Shown: positions 23,041-34,877, numbered from the stretch's first letter. The stretch: DNA of 64,000 bases from Capra hircus (GCF_001704415.2 NW_017189517.1:7761167-7825166); one strand, 5' to 3'. Made by a program: numbers and translations. The notes: generated by a model not told the origin, from the sequence alone.

Positions 23041-24665
23041 AACAACTCACACTTCCATTTGATTCAACTAATATTTTAATTAAAACTTCTGGTTATAATT
23101 AACAAGTAAAATTTGAATAAACAAGTTTGGGACTAAATGGAATTTATACTTAGTATGCACACAGCCTAATGGTGGAAACAGAGTGAGTGGATGTGCTAGA
23201 ATACAGTTTATTATCCCTGGGGATTCAGTGTACCATGGCCATTGGATAGAACATTTTACAGATGGATTGAAGTACTTGATTGATTTTCCAAGCAATTGAA
23301 ATTAAGATTGTTTTAAGGGAGATTGTACTTCACTTAGGAAATTTTTTAAGAGCAGAAGGATGCATGATTAAAACAGAGTCATGGCAAATGGATTTGAATA
23401 ATCCTAAAGTGTATATTCCACCAGTGGTTGTGACCTGGTAAATTACTCTTTTACACTGTAGGAATATTTACATTTGCCAATTCTTCTGGATACTTAAGTC
23501 ACCAAGATGTTGGAGACAGTCACATTGATTAGACTGGGAAGGTTTTGAACTGAAGTTGATGACAAGGGAGACAAATGTCATGAATTAGATTCTTTGGAGG
23601 AAGAATAAGATAATGTCAAATTGCGCTATGTGACACATTTTTGCTATGTGTCAAATGTGCTTCCTGAGTCTGAGGAAATACCTTTGGGACTAACACAGAT
23701 GGTGGAGAAGGAGTGGGAGGGGAATGGTATAGGCGAAGCATCAGATCCCCTCCCCTTACTTAACTGGACCAAATGTGATTTTTATCCATTTGTCATTTGA
23801 GCTTATGCACTGTAGAAGGAAAAAATGGAAAAAGTTTCCCAGTAATCCTAAAAGTAAAAGCATGAAGGCAGTTTATCATTACTTCAGATGTTAATTTACA
23901 ATGTCTGGAGTCATGAGCAAAGTGATCTTAAAGATGTCATATACAAAGTTAATATTATCTCGTAGGTTCTGGTGAGGTATTTAGAGTTGAATCCATGATC
24001 AGAATGCTGCAATAGATGCTTTATCTAAAAATCACATCTTTGTAAGGGTTAAATGTCACAAGTTCCTTACAATCTGAATCTGTAGACCAAAGGAGAAATG
24101 CAATGAAATATAACTGGGAGATGATGTTTTTGGCAGAATACTATGAAATTCTTGAATTGATACATGACTGTTTTGGATGATGCTTCATAAGACCAATAAA
24201 AACTAAGAAAAGCAAGATAGAGCAGTGATGGCACATTTCAACTGTAAGAGAGCCCACACGCAGATTGGAGACCAGTGTTCCAACTGTGTATAACATTGGG
24301 CATTTATTGTTAATGTTCTGTCCTTTTATGGTAGCAACAGAAAATGGGACAAAATCAGTGATTCAAGGAGCCTCAGCTTGGATATACCATACTAGAATTA
24401 AGAGAAGCAATGATAAGCACAAAAGACAGAGACTACCATAGTGTTGATAAAAGCAAAGAAAGGGGAGGCTGTGCACAAAAGCCTATCATAGAGTATAATT
24501 CTAAAAAGTTCAATATAAAGTCAAGTATGAATCCATGGCCCACAACTCTAGAAAGGAAGATAAAATCAGGAATCAGGAAGATTAAAGCTCAGATTTAGTT
24601 GAGAATGCAAAAATTTAAAAAAAGAGGATGTCTGAAGTGCTGAAAGGGAGGATGTAAGAGATGGA
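23041..24665. other. Unassigned 1.6-kb stretch
   Basis: I recognise no repeat here. Frames are short (71 codons minus at 23080-23295; 62 codons plus at 24410-24598). The A-rich, moderately GC-poor composition would suit an old unnamed repeat or unique sequence. Confidence 0.4.
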
Positions 24666-24667
24666 TT

Positions 24668-24788
24668 TAAATTCCTTTTTCCTTTGGCCACACCACATGG
24701 CTTGTGGGATCTTACTTATTACTTAACCTACCAGGGATCGTGGAGTCCCAACCACTGGACCCCCACGGAATTCCCTGGATTTAATTCT
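24668..24788 (-). mobile_element. CHR-type SINE fragment, antisense
   Basis: TTTGGCCACACCACATGGC, GTGGGATCTTA, ACCAGGGATCG and CCACGGAATTCCCTGG form a decayed reverse CHR SINE ending at its head. Confidence 0.75.
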
Positions 24789-25126
24789 TAAGACAAATGG
24801 CAGATGATAAGGGATTGTTCTGAGAAGGCTGATTTACTTACTTTGTATGTTACTCCTCTCCTTTCTCTCAAGAGAAATGGCCATCAACATATTCAACACT
24901 GCTTGAACAAATTCAACAATGCTTGAATACTCCTTGCTTCTTAATATCATCATAGACTTGAGAACAACCGCACCATGGGCTGTGATTGTTCTCTGCTCTA
25001 CTGCCTGTGTTCTTGGTCCACCACCACCACTGCCATACTTCTGCCACTGATAAGAGAGCAATAAGAAACTTGATCATCACCACCCCCACAACCAACCCTG
25101 GTGTCATTTGCTGCCAGCCCTCTGTT

Positions 25127-25146
25127 CTCTCTCTCTCTCTCTCTCT
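25127..25146. repeat. (CT)n microsatellite
   Basis: Ten CT units next to a run of CCACCACCACC-like bases (25020-25080). Confidence 0.9.
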
Positions 25147-25179
25147 GACAATGGGGCTAAATGGCTTCGGTTACCTAGC

Positions 25180-25700
25180 AATTTAATGGTTAAAAGCAGG
25201 GGCCTTGAGTCAGAAAGACCTGGACCCCGGGTCTTTACTGTCTACTATTTATATGAATTTAAAGGAAATCGGTCCTGAATATTCATTGAAATGACTGATG
25301 CTCAAACTGAAACTCCAATACCTTGGCCACCTGATGCGGAGAACTGACTCATTTGAAAAGACCCTGATGCTGGGAAAGATTGAAAGCAGGAGGAGAAGGG
25401 GACGACAGAGGATGAGATGGTTGGATGGCATCACTGACTCAATGGACATAAGTTTGAGTAAACTCTGGGAGTTGGTAATGGATAGGGAGGCCTGGCGAGC
25501 TGCAGTCCATGGGGTCGCAAAGAGTTGGACACGACTGAGTGACTGAACTGAACTGAACTGGACAGTTTCTAAACTCCATGCCTCAGTTTCCTAGTCTGCC
25601 AACATATTCCCTACTTGCCAAAGTTTCTGTGAAAACTAGAATGTTTAAAAACGTCTAGAATAGTATCTGAGTCATAGTAGGAGCTCAGTAAATATAGATT
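25180..25700 (+). mobile_element. MIR SINE split by a BovB insertion
   Basis: The left part (25180-25258: TAATGGTTAAAAGCAGGGGC, TGAGTCAGAAAGACCTGG) and the right part (25566-25700: CTCAGTTTCCTAGTCTG, AGTAGGAGCTCAGTAAATAT) are consecutive MIR segments in the same orientation, separated only by the BovB at 25262-25560. Confidence 0.75.
25262..25560 (+). mobile_element. BovB 3' end with open C-terminal frame
   Basis: It keeps an uninterrupted C-terminal reading frame (25298-25546, starting MLKLKLQYLGHLMRRTDS and ending at the usual KSWTRLSD terminus), then the TGAACTGAACTGAACTG tail. The CGG arginine codon after HLM is intact here, unlike the stop in the 43-kb copy. Confidence 0.95.
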
Positions 25701-26183
25701 TCCCTGTCTGATGTATCTCTGGATACTTGGTCCTTAAGAGATGACACTGTGTTCACATAGCTGCTATTTATCTTAATTGCAGGCCCATTGCCTGGTAGGA
25801 AATTATGTCTCACGAGTCTTAGCCTGAATATCTGAAGCTTAAGTCGCCTCTGAAGCAGTTTTTCTATCATTTATTTTATTGCCACCTAAACTGAAAAGTG
25901 TGCCAGTTTAGTTCAACTGCAAAGACTGCCAAATAGACAAAGCCTTCCATTTGGAAATATATTTTTTGAAGACTCAATTTAATTTAAAAATTATTGATGA
26001 CCCTCTATATATTTGTCTACATTCTTTGGCATATCAGAGGGGCTGGCTGGCTGGCTGTATCCTTCACAGATGGGCTCTGCTTTAAGAAAACCTAATAAAG
26101 GAAAAAACCGTGAACTTACAGAACGTAATCATTGTACCTTAGTTGCTTCAGGGGTTTTCAGTGAGTGAGTGAGTATGTATGTG

Positions 26184-26259
26184 GATGTGTGATGTGTGAT
26201 GTGTGATGTGTGATGTGTGATGTGTGATGTGTGATGTGTGATGTGTGATGTGTGTGTGT
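26184..26259. repeat. Heptamer minisatellite (GATGTGT)10
   Basis: Ten perfect copies of GATGTGT (26184-26253) run into a short GT tract, preceded by a (GTGA) run. Perfect identity across all units suggests recent expansion or homogenisation. Confidence 0.96.
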
Positions 26260-26262
26260 AAG

Positions 26263-27025
26263 GGGAAGGTTTAAGATTATCCTGTGGGGCTTTGTGAAAC
26301 TACACACATTCCTACAATCCCCCTTTCTGCTTTTACAGTTTCTTTAAATATCCTTGCAATAAGGCATCTAGATGCTCAGGGAGAGGCAAGAGTAGCTTAA
26401 AAATTCCAAGAAATCATAGATGACTCTGAAACACGTGTAACGTATTTGCTTTACCAACATTTTGGTTTACAAAATTACTTGTCAACGATGCCACAGGGAA
26501 GGTATGTATTATGACTGCACTCATTGGGAAAACACAGCTATATTTATGATGACTCAATTCACACTTTGGAAACAGATCTACTGCCTAGCGTAAGGGACAA
26601 GTGGAAGTGTGCTGTCAGGCCAAGCTCTCCAAAGCATTCTTTCAGTCAGCACCATCTCCTTACTCCTGTCAGAGAGGGGTTGGATGCTGGAGAACAAGGT
26701 AGGCACAGCAAAAGGAGATTTCTGGAAAGGGCTTTTGGGTGAATATACTGATTCTACCCATCCTCCACCTATTTTCCATCCATCAAGCATAGAAAAAGGT
26801 GATAGTTCACTGAGGATGTAACATTTAAGCTAAGGCTCAAAGGATAAGCATGTTTGGGGACAAAGGACAACCAGCAGAGTGGGACTGGTAGCTCCATCAG
26901 GAGCACATTACCACCTTGTCAGCTGTTCTCCAGAGAAACAGAACCAATAGGAGATGTATATCTATATACCTATAGATATCTACACACCTATAAACTCTCT
27001 CTCTAGAGAGAGACAGACCGACTAT
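26263..27025. other. Unassigned sequence
   Basis: No family fixed. The part at 26790-26860 (GATGTAACATTTAAGC, TAAGGCTCAAAGGATAAG) resembles the 3' part of the old repeat seen at 11216. Frames of 70-72 codons overlap on both strands around 26.5-26.8 kb and are not distinctive. 26950-27015 is low-complexity (TATA/CT). Confidence 0.4.
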
Positions 27026-27029
27026 GTAC

Positions 27030-27145
27030 TGTGTGCTCAGTCATGTCTGACTCTGCGACCCCATGGACTGAAGCCACCAGGCCCCCCTGTCCATGGAATT
27101 TTCCAGGCAAAAATACTGGAGTGGATTGCCATTTCCTTTTCCAAG
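27030..27145 (-). mobile_element. Bov-A SINE fragment
   Basis: Only the Bov-A body (CAGTCATGTCTGACTCTGCG to TTGCCATTTCCTTTTCC) is present; the tRNA-like head is absent. Confidence 0.9.
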
Positions 27146-27768
27146 AAAGACTATAGAAAATAGGAAAAGAAGGGAGTGAAATAAAATTTAAATAAAGAAC
27201 TACTTTTGAGCACTTGCCACTGTAAGGTTTGATCATATGACACTGCAGCATGGCCCTTGTTTCTAAAACAGTAGTATCATTAATGTAGCCTGTTTAAATC
27301 CAGTTAGGTACTCTCTGGCAAACAAGAATATAGACTTAAATCAACATACATAAAAGTTCAATACATGTCCAGATAAATTTAACCAAACAACAGGGAAGGG
27401 TTCATTTGCATAAATGCTGTTAAAATAATGTGACATTACCATGGGGAAACATTAACTTAAACTTATGCCTCATGCAATATATCACAGTCAACACAATAAA
27501 AATTCCTGTCAACTATTTAGAAAAATTTAATTATGGTTGAAACAGAGAAAATGGAGTACTTATTCAGTCGTGGGAGGGAGATAATGTTTGATTAAAGGAG
27601 AAAAATGAATTACAAAGGAAAAGATAAGCAGTGTGATTATACAATAAAAATTAATAAAACTAAACCACAAAAAAACCAAGATAGAAGTCAAGTGACAAAA
27701 TAGAAAATTACTTTTAATACTATGATGACATTTCCAAAATATATTGAGTTTTATAAATTTATGTCAAG
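27146..27768. other. Unassigned AT-rich sequence
   Basis: A-rich on the plus strand; possibly an old sense L1 continuing into the copy after 27993, but I cannot support a family call. Confidence 0.35.
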
Positions 27769-27780
27769 TTCACTATGGAC

Positions 27781-27980
27781 GAGCTTCCCTGGTGGATCAG
27801 AGGTTAAAGCGTCTGCCTGCAACACGGGAGACCCGGTTCAATCCCTGGGTTAGGAAGATCCCCTGGAGAAGGAAATGGCAACCCACTCCAGTATTCTTGC
27901 CTGGAGAATCCCATGGAGGGAGGAGCCTGGTAGGCTAGAGTCAACAGGGTTGCAAAGACTGAGCTACTTCACTTTTACTT
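27781..27980 (+). mobile_element. Bov-tA SINE with TSD
   Basis: Head to tail complete (GCTTCCCTGGTGGATCAG ... CACTTTTACTT) between perfect 12-base duplications TTCACTATGGAC (27769-27780 and 27981-27992). Confidence 0.97.
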
Positions 27981-27992
27981 TTCACTATGGAC

Positions 27993-29275
27993 AGTGGTCT
28001 AAGAATCATTACATAAGATGAAACACCATTAGTAAATTAATATAGGAAACAGTATTAAGTCTTGCCAGGTATAAAAGAGGTGCAAATTAAAATGATGAAA
28101 TGTCACTTTATAACTCTAGAATTAGCAGCAATAAAGGAATATTAGTAAAACTAGTGATAGAACTACTGGGGAAATTGAAACATTTTTACATTTCTAGCAA
28201 TACTGTAAATTGTCTCAGTCAATTTGATGAATAATCTGGCAGTTTTTATCAAAAGTCATAAAATGTTCCTATGTTTTTACTGAATAATCTCACTCCAGAG
28301 TATTTATTTTAAGGGTATAATTAAGAATAAGAAATGCATTATGTGTTATTTATTGTCATGGAAAACTGGATACATCCCAAACAACCATTAATAGAGGGAT
28401 GGTTATAGAATCATAGTATTTCAACTTAATGGAATTGCTTGAAACTAATGAAAATGATGGATATGAAGATTATTGAGATACATGGAAAAGTATATGTAAA
28501 ATTTTTAAAATGAAATAAGTTATAATAGCCTATGTTAAGAAGGTCTGAAAGGGCTAGAGCTCTATATTCCTTATGCCTCATTAAGTTGATGCACTAGGAA
28601 TCTCCTTCCATGATGGAATGTGGTATTGAAGAGAAACTCCTGGTAGTTGAATAAAATTTAAACATGTAGGAATAACAGAGATGAGGGAAAGAGAAGGTCC
28701 AAATAAAAGTTGGAGAGGGAAACAGATACAGTAAGTCCCCACATCCAAACAAGTTCTGTTCTGACAGTGGATTCCCAAGTCCAATTTTGTAAGTCCAACA
28801 AAGTTAACCTAGGTACCCAGCTAATAGAATCAGCTGTATAGTATTGTACTGTAATGGGTTTATAATGCTTTTCACTTACATAACACATTAAAAACAAACG
28901 CAAAAATAAAATATTTTAATCTTACTACACAGTACCTTGAAAAGTACAGTAGTACAGTATAACATCTGGCATACAGAGGCTGACATCAAGTGAACAGACA
29001 GAAAGAGTTACTGACTGGAGGAGAGAGAGAAGGTGGGTGGTAAACCATATGAATCTAAGGAAATGATTACTATAAAATTGAGGATAGAGGTTATACTTGG
29101 AGGAGGGGGGGCTGTAAGAGGATTGGTAATTTGGAGGAGCTTCTGGCATGGCTAGTTTCCTAGCCTGGATGGTGTTTACAAAGGTATTATTTGTATAATA
29201 ATTCCCTAAGCTCTACATTGTTTTGTGTGGTTTTATATGTCTTCATTTTAAAATAAGGTTAAAAAATGACCTATG
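27993..29275 (+). mobile_element. Old L1 3' part, sense, split by a DNA transposon
   Basis: ORF2 end and 3' UTR phrases (GAAAACTGGATACATCCC, ACAACCATTAATAGAGG, GGATGGTTATAG) run to about 28720. The L1 tail resumes at about 29046 and finishes GATGGTGTTTACAAAGG, TAATAATTCCCTAAGC, ATTTTAAAATAAGG. The gap is the element at 28727-29045. No ORF remains. Confidence 0.7.
28727..29045. mobile_element. DNA-transposon relic (Tigger-like), partial
   Basis: CAGTAAGTCCCCACATCC at the left, AAGTCCAACAAAGTTAACC, GTATTGTACTGTAATGGG and GTACAGTAGTACAGTATAAC match an old mammalian Tc1/mariner-class element. Only one end is seen, so it is truncated or its other end is too decayed. Confidence 0.55.
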
Positions 29276-29279
29276 CAAA

Positions 29280-29846
29280 GCTGTAGGTTGAAAGAGACGA
29301 GAAGAACAAAAATATGGGTTGTGGGCCTATTTCTTCAAGCAAAGTTAATAATAATGATAAAGACTAAAGATTACAAATTAACTTTCTATCCCATCCTACA
29401 GGATATTGTAATGGAAGAACTGCAAAGGAGAATCACCTCATACTGTATCTAGAATTATGATATTTTTTTGAAGAGGAAATGTGTTCTAACTCTGCTATAA
29501 GTGGCATCTGTATAAGTGGGCCACTTTACTAAAAGAACATCCATCTTTATAGCCATGAATCGTGCAGGATGAATTTTTAATTTAGTCAGCCTCTATAGTC
29601 ATTTTTCAAAAACTACAAACAATGGGACTTTTATTTAAGGATGTCATGTTGATTCAGGATCCTTGATGCAGAGTTTAATCTTGTCAACACCCAAGGGAGT
29701 TCCTGACACCAGTTATTGGAGATCTCCTCTCCACTCCTCAAACTCCAGCCACCCAATACATCCTTAGCTAATGACCTCTCCTACTTTGCTAAGACTAAAT
29801 CCCTTGAATATCCTCTTTTCTCCACCTCAATTCATTGCTGCCTCTA
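29280..29846. other. Unique sequence
   Basis: No repeat or exon recognised. Confidence 0.4.
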
Positions 29847-29847
29847 T

Positions 29848-31502
29848 CAGTTCAGTTCAGTCACACAGTCATGTCCTACTCTTTTGTAACCCTATGGACT
29901 GCAGCACGCCAGGCTTCCCTTTCCATCACCAACTCCCAGAGCTTACTCAAGCTCATGTCCATAGAGTCAGCAATGCCATTCAGCCATAACATCCTCTGTT
30001 GTCCCCTTCTCTTCCTGCTTTCAATCTTTCCCAGCATCAGGGTCTTTTCAAATGAGTCAGTTCTTCACAGTAGGTGGTCAAAGTATTGGAGCTTCAGCTT
30101 CAGCATCAATACCTCCAATGAATATTCGGGACCGATTTATTTTAGGATTGACTGATTGTATCTCCTTGCAGTCCAAGGGACTCTCTCAAGAGTCTTCTCT
30201 AACACCACAGTTTAAACGCATCAGTTCTTTTGTGCTCTCAGCTTTTTTGACAGTCTGACTCTCCATCCATACATGACTACTGGAAAAACCATAGCTTTGA
30301 CTAGATGGACCTTTATAGGCAAAAGATATCTCTGGTTTTTAATATGCTGTCTAGGTTTGTCATAGCTTTTCTTCCAAGGAGCAAGAGTCTTTTAATTTCA
30401 TGGCTGCAGTCCTCATCTGCAGTGATTTTTGAGCCCAAGAAAATAAAGTTTCTCACTGTTTCCATTCTTTCCCCATCTATTTGCCATGATGTGATGGGAC
30501 TGGATGCCATATCTTCTTTTTTTGAATGGTGAGTTTAAGCCAGCTTTTTCGCTGTCCTCTTTCACCATCATCAAGAGGCTCTTTAGTTCCTCTTCACTTT
30601 CTGCCTTAAGCGTTGTGTCATCTGCATATCTGAGGTTATTGGTATTTCTCCTGGCAACCTTGATTCCAGCTTGTGCTTCATCCAGCCCAGCATTTCTCTT
30701 GATGTACTCTGCACATAAGTTAAATAAGCAGGGTAACAAGATACAGCCTTGAAATACTCCTTTCCCAATTTGGAACCAGTCCATTGTTCCATGTCAGGTT
30801 CTAACTGTTGCTTCTTGACCTGCATACAGATTTCTCAGGAGGCAGGTAAGGTGGTCTGGTATTCCCATTTCTTGAAGAATTTTCCACAGTTTGTTGTGAT
30901 ACACACAGTCAAAGGCTTTAGCATAGTCAATGAAGCAGATGTTTCTCTGGAACTCTCTTGCTTTTCCTATGATCCAACGGATGTTGGCAATTTGATCTCT
31001 GGTTCCTCTGCCTTTTCTAAATCCAGCTTGAACACCTGAAATTTCTCGATTCATGTACTATTGAAGCCTGGCTTGGAGAATTTTGAGCATTACTTGCTTG
31101 TGTGTGAGATGAGTGCAATGTGCAGTAGTTTCAACATTCTTTGCATTGTCTTTCTTTGAGATTGAAATGAAAACTGACCTTTTCCAGTCCTGTGGCCACT
31201 GCTGAGTTTTCCAAATTTGCTGGCATATTTAGTGCAGAACTTTCATAACATGATCTTTTAGGATTCGAAATAGCTCAGCTGGAATTCTATCACCTCCACT
31301 AGCTTTGTTTGTAGTAATGCTTCCTAAGGTCCACTTGACTTCACACTCCAGGATGTCTGGCTCTAGGTGAGCGATCACACCATCACAGTTATCTGGGTCA
31401 TAAGACCTTTTTTTTTTTTTTTTAAGTTCTTCTGTGTCTTCTTACCACCTCTTCTTAATATCTTCTGCTTCTGTTAGGTCCATACTGTTTCTGTCTTTTA
31501 TA
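29848..31502 (-). mobile_element. BovB LINE, 5'-truncated, antisense
   Basis: Tail repeat at 29848, then the C-terminal and RT regions in reverse. The best minus-strand frames are 30413-30784 (RT motif C RYADD in LRYADDTTLKAESEEELK) and 30794-31054 (VQAGFRKGRG, FIDYAKAFDCVYHNK). Frameshifts separate them. It stops at a KDRNSMDL-like segment near 31490 and is followed by L1 sequence. A T-run (31411-31425) has expanded inside it. Confidence 0.94.
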
Positions 31503-32275
31503 CATATTTTTAATTTTTGAGTATAGTTGCTTTTCAGTATTGTCTTAGTTTCTGCTGTACAACAAAATGAATCAGCTCTACATATGCATATGTCCACTCA
31601 TTTTTGGATTTCCTTCCCATTTTGGTCACCACAGAGCACTGAGTAGAGTTCCCTGTATTATACAATAGGTTCTTGTTAGTTATCTATTTTAGCACAGAGT
31701 CGGATATGACTGAAGCGACTTAGCAGCAGCAGCAGCTGTGTACATATGTCAATCCCAATCTCCCAATTCATCCCATCCATCCCCTCCCTACCTTGGTATC
31801 TATAAGTCTGTTCTCTACATCTATGTCTCTATTTCTGCTTTCCAAATAAGTTCATCTGCATCATTTTTCTAGATTCCACATATAAGCAATATTATACAAT
31901 ATTTGTTTTTCTCTTTCTGACTTTCTTCACCCTGTATGACAGTCTCCATCCATGTATCTGCAAATGGCACTATTTTGTTCTTCTTTATGGCTGAGTAATA
32001 TTCCATTGTATATATGTACCACATCTTCTTTATCAGTTCCTCTATTGATGGACATTTAGGTTGCTTCCATGTCCTGGCTGTTGTAAATAGTGCTGCAATG
32101 AGCATTGGGGTGCATGCATCTTTTTGAATTATGATTTTTCCCAGATATATGCTAGGAGTGGGATTTCTGGGTCTTATAGTAGTTCTGTTTTTAGTTTTTA
32201 AAGGAACCTTCATACTGTTCTCTATAGTGGCTGCACCAACTTACCTTCCCACCAACAGTTGTAGGAGAGTTCCAT
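31503..32275 (-). mobile_element. L1 3' end (ruminant type), antisense
   Basis: 3' UTR (GAGTATAGTTGCTTTTC, AGCACTGAGTAGAGTTCCC) and the ORF2 C-terminus. The minus-strand frame 31869-32213 keeps PKCPSIEELIKKMWYIYTM and the EYYSAIKKN motif. It is more diverged than the 17.6-kb copy. A BOV-A2 tail lies within its 3' UTR. Confidence 0.88.
31692..31738 (+). mobile_element. BOV-A2 tail fragment inside L1
   Basis: Only 47 bases: AGCACAGAGTCGGATATGAC, TGAAGCGACTTAG, then (CAG)n. The L1 text is continuous on both sides (TTATCTATTTT | GTGTACATATG), so this is an extremely 5'-truncated SINE insertion. Confidence 0.82.
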
Positions 32276-32382
32276 TTGGGATATGATATGAAGAATTCCA
32301 TTTGGGATATGATCCATTTGGAAGAATGGCAAACCAGCACAAACATCCACAGCTTGTGGTATATCTGCTGTTAACCCATCAC

Positions 32383-32404
32383 TGTTGTTGTTGTTGTTGT
32401 TGTT
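32383..32404. repeat. (TTG)n microsatellite
   Basis: Seven TTG units. Confidence 0.9.
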
Positions 32405-32409
32405 TTAAA

Positions 32410-32797
32410 GTGTTTATTGCTCTCTTAGTATGTGCCAAAAGTAATACACTGGGTAGTTTGAGGGATGGCAAGCACCAAGATAAGTGAGATGTAGTGCTTG
32501 CCTTCAAGAAAGTAACATTGAACTTATTTTAAGTAATGTACAAGGTAACTAATAAAAGTAAGGGTGGGGTAAATGTTGGGAGTCGATGGGAGCAAACAGA
32601 ATGCTGAATGTGGGCAAGTAAGTACTTGCAAATTTTCCAACTTTAATGTTTGGGGCAGTATTGGTCTATTCTATACACAAGAACACTTCAGGACAGCTGG
32701 AAGAAAGAAGCAGCTCTTCTGTGCATTATTTAACCCCTCTCTTCTCAGTATTAAATATTTATTTTTCTCCATGGACACTGAGAGGTAGCTACAAAGG
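32410..32797. other. Unique sequence
   Basis: No repeat or exon recognised between the TTG tract and the BOV-A2. Confidence 0.4.
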
Positions 32798-32811
32798 CAT
32801 AGAAACCATGG

Positions 32812-33088
32812 CTGCTGCTGCTGCTGCTAAGTCGCTTCAGTCGTGTCCGACTCTGTGCGACCCCATAGACAGCAGCCCACCAGGCTCCCCTGTCCCTGGG
32901 ATTCTTCAGGCAAGAACACTGGAGTGGGTTGCCATTTCCTTCTCCAATGAATGAAAGTGAAAAGCGAAAGTGAAGTCACTCAGTCGTGTCTGACTCTTTG
33001 CGACCCCATGGACTGCAGCCCACCAGGCTCCTCTGTCCATGGGATTTGCCAGGCAAGAGTACTGAGTGGGGTGCCATTGCCTTCTCCG
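32812..33088 (-). mobile_element. BOV-A2 SINE with TSD
   Basis: A complement of the (AGC)n tail (GCTGCTGCTGCTGCT) begins a dimeric reverse copy. AGAAACCATGG is perfectly duplicated at 32801-32811 and 33089-33099. CpG sites are well kept (AAGTCGCTTCAGTCGTGTCC), implying a young insertion. Confidence 0.97.
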
Positions 33089-33215
33089 AGAAACCATGGC
33101 ACCTGACCTCAAAGAGCTTACATGCCAGCTGGGAAGATGAGGCACACCTGTGGAACTCAAGACATCCTGACTGCAGGAGTGCTACATAAGTAAAACTATT
33201 GGCATATCTTTTATG

Positions 33216-33488
33216 CTGCTGCTGCTGCTAAGTCACTTCAGTTGTGTCCAAATCTGTGTGACCTCAGAGATGGTAGCCCACCAGGCTCCCTGTCCCTGGG
33301 ATTCTCCAGGCAAGAACACTGGAGTGGGTTGGCATTTCTTTCTCCAATGCATGAAAGTGAAAAGTGAAAATGAAGTTGCTCAGTCATGTCCGACTCTTAG
33401 CAACCCCATGGACTGCAGCCCACCAGGCTCCTCCGTCTATGGGATTTTCCAGGCAAGAGTACTGGAGTGGGTTTCCATTGCCTTCTCC
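33216..33488 (-). mobile_element. BOV-A2 SINE with TSD
   Basis: Second reverse BOV-A2, 120 bases from the previous one, with its own duplication ATATCTTTTATG / ATACCTTTTATG (33204-33215 and 33489-33500, one mismatch). It has lost most CpGs kept by its neighbour, so it is probably older. Confidence 0.96.
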
Positions 33489-33759
33489 ATACCTTTTATG
33501 AATTGAACACTATTCCAGGCATAAGAAGATACCAGGATGATGAAAACATATTCTTACACTTACTATGGTTAAGCCATTTTGATCTGATTTTTATTCCTGG
33601 GATATGCCAAGCAATGAAAAACTGCTAAGATTTAGAGAACAATGAAGAAGCTTTTAGTAAAAGCCATGCTTTAGCAAGATTAATCTGAAAACTTTTTGTA
33701 GTAAAGGCTGAAGAGAAACTTCAGTAAGGCATTGAAGTTGGACGAGAGAGAGTTAAGAA

Positions 33760-33895
33760 GGGTCTTTAGCTGCCATAGTGCCTGAATATGTGCTTTGATA
33801 TCAGATATATATGGACTGTGTATAACACCAGCTCTGCTGTCCATGAACAGTGTGATCCTGGGAAGGTCACTAGCCTTGTCTTGAATCTCAGTCCT
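33760..33895 (+). mobile_element. MIR fragment
   Basis: TTTGATATCAGATATATATGG, CCAGCTCTGCTG, GTGTGATCCTGGGAAGGTCA and CTTGTCTTGAATCTCAG follow the MIR core order. Confidence 0.55.
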
Positions 33896-33898
33896 AGT

Positions 33899-34375
33899 AT
33901 TATTCAGGATTCAATAGATAGATAAATAGATTGATTATAGGAATTGGCTCATGTGATTTTAGAGATCAAGATGTCCCACAATCTGCTGTCTGCAAGTTGG
34001 AGAACGAGGAAAGCCAGTGGTGTGATTCAGCTCTGATCTGAAGGCCTGAGAACCAGGAGAGCTGATGATGTAAGTTGAAGTCCAAGTCTGAAGGTCCAAG
34101 AGTCAGGAGTTCAAGAATCAGATGTACAAAGGCAATAGAAGACAGATGTCCCAGATCAGAGAGAGCCAATTCATCCTTCCTCTACCTTTTTGTTCTATTC
34201 AGACCCTCAATAGATTGGATGATGCCCACCTGTATTAAGGAGAGCGATCTTCTTTAGTCTACTGGTTAAAGTGCTAATCTCTTCCAGAAACACAGATGTG
34301 CCCAGAAATCATGTTTACCAGCTCTCTGAGCATCCCTTAACCCAGTCAACTGACAGACATTAGCCACAAAAGTCC
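33899..34375 (-). mobile_element. Ancient LTR, ERVL-like family, antisense
   Basis: Inverse of the family at 9638-10125: here GAATTGGCTCATGTGATTTT, GGAAAGCCAGTGGTGTGATTC, GGATTGGATGATGCCC and CAGTCAACTGACAGACATTAG. It lies directly upstream of the full-length BovB. Confidence 0.7.
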
Positions 34376-34877
34376 ATTCAGATGTTAGAGATGGAGAAGA
34401 TGGAACAAATGGGCCAGATACTCTGAAGGTATACTAGCAAAGACGTGGCAGTTAAATAGAGGTGGGGAGCAAGGAGAAGCCCCTTCATGGATCACAGCCA
34501 TGTCATGGCAAAAGAACTTGAGTAACTCAATGAAGCTGTGAGCCATGCCATGCAGGGTCATCCAAGACAGACAGGTCATGATGTAGAGTTCTGACAAAAC
34601 GTGGTCCACTGGAGAAGGGAATGCCAAACTACTCCAGTATTCTTGCCGTGAGAACCCCATGAACAGTATGAAAAGGCAAAAAGATATGACACTGAGGGCC
34701 CTAGGTCAGTGAGTGTCCAATATGCTACTGGGGAAGAGCAGAGAAATAGCTCCAGAAAGAATGAAGTGGCTTGTGCCAAAGCAGAAATGATGCTCAGTAG
34801 TGGATGTGTCTGATGGTAAAAGTAAAGTTTGATACTGTAAAGAACAATATTGCACAGGAAACTGGAATGTTAAGTCC

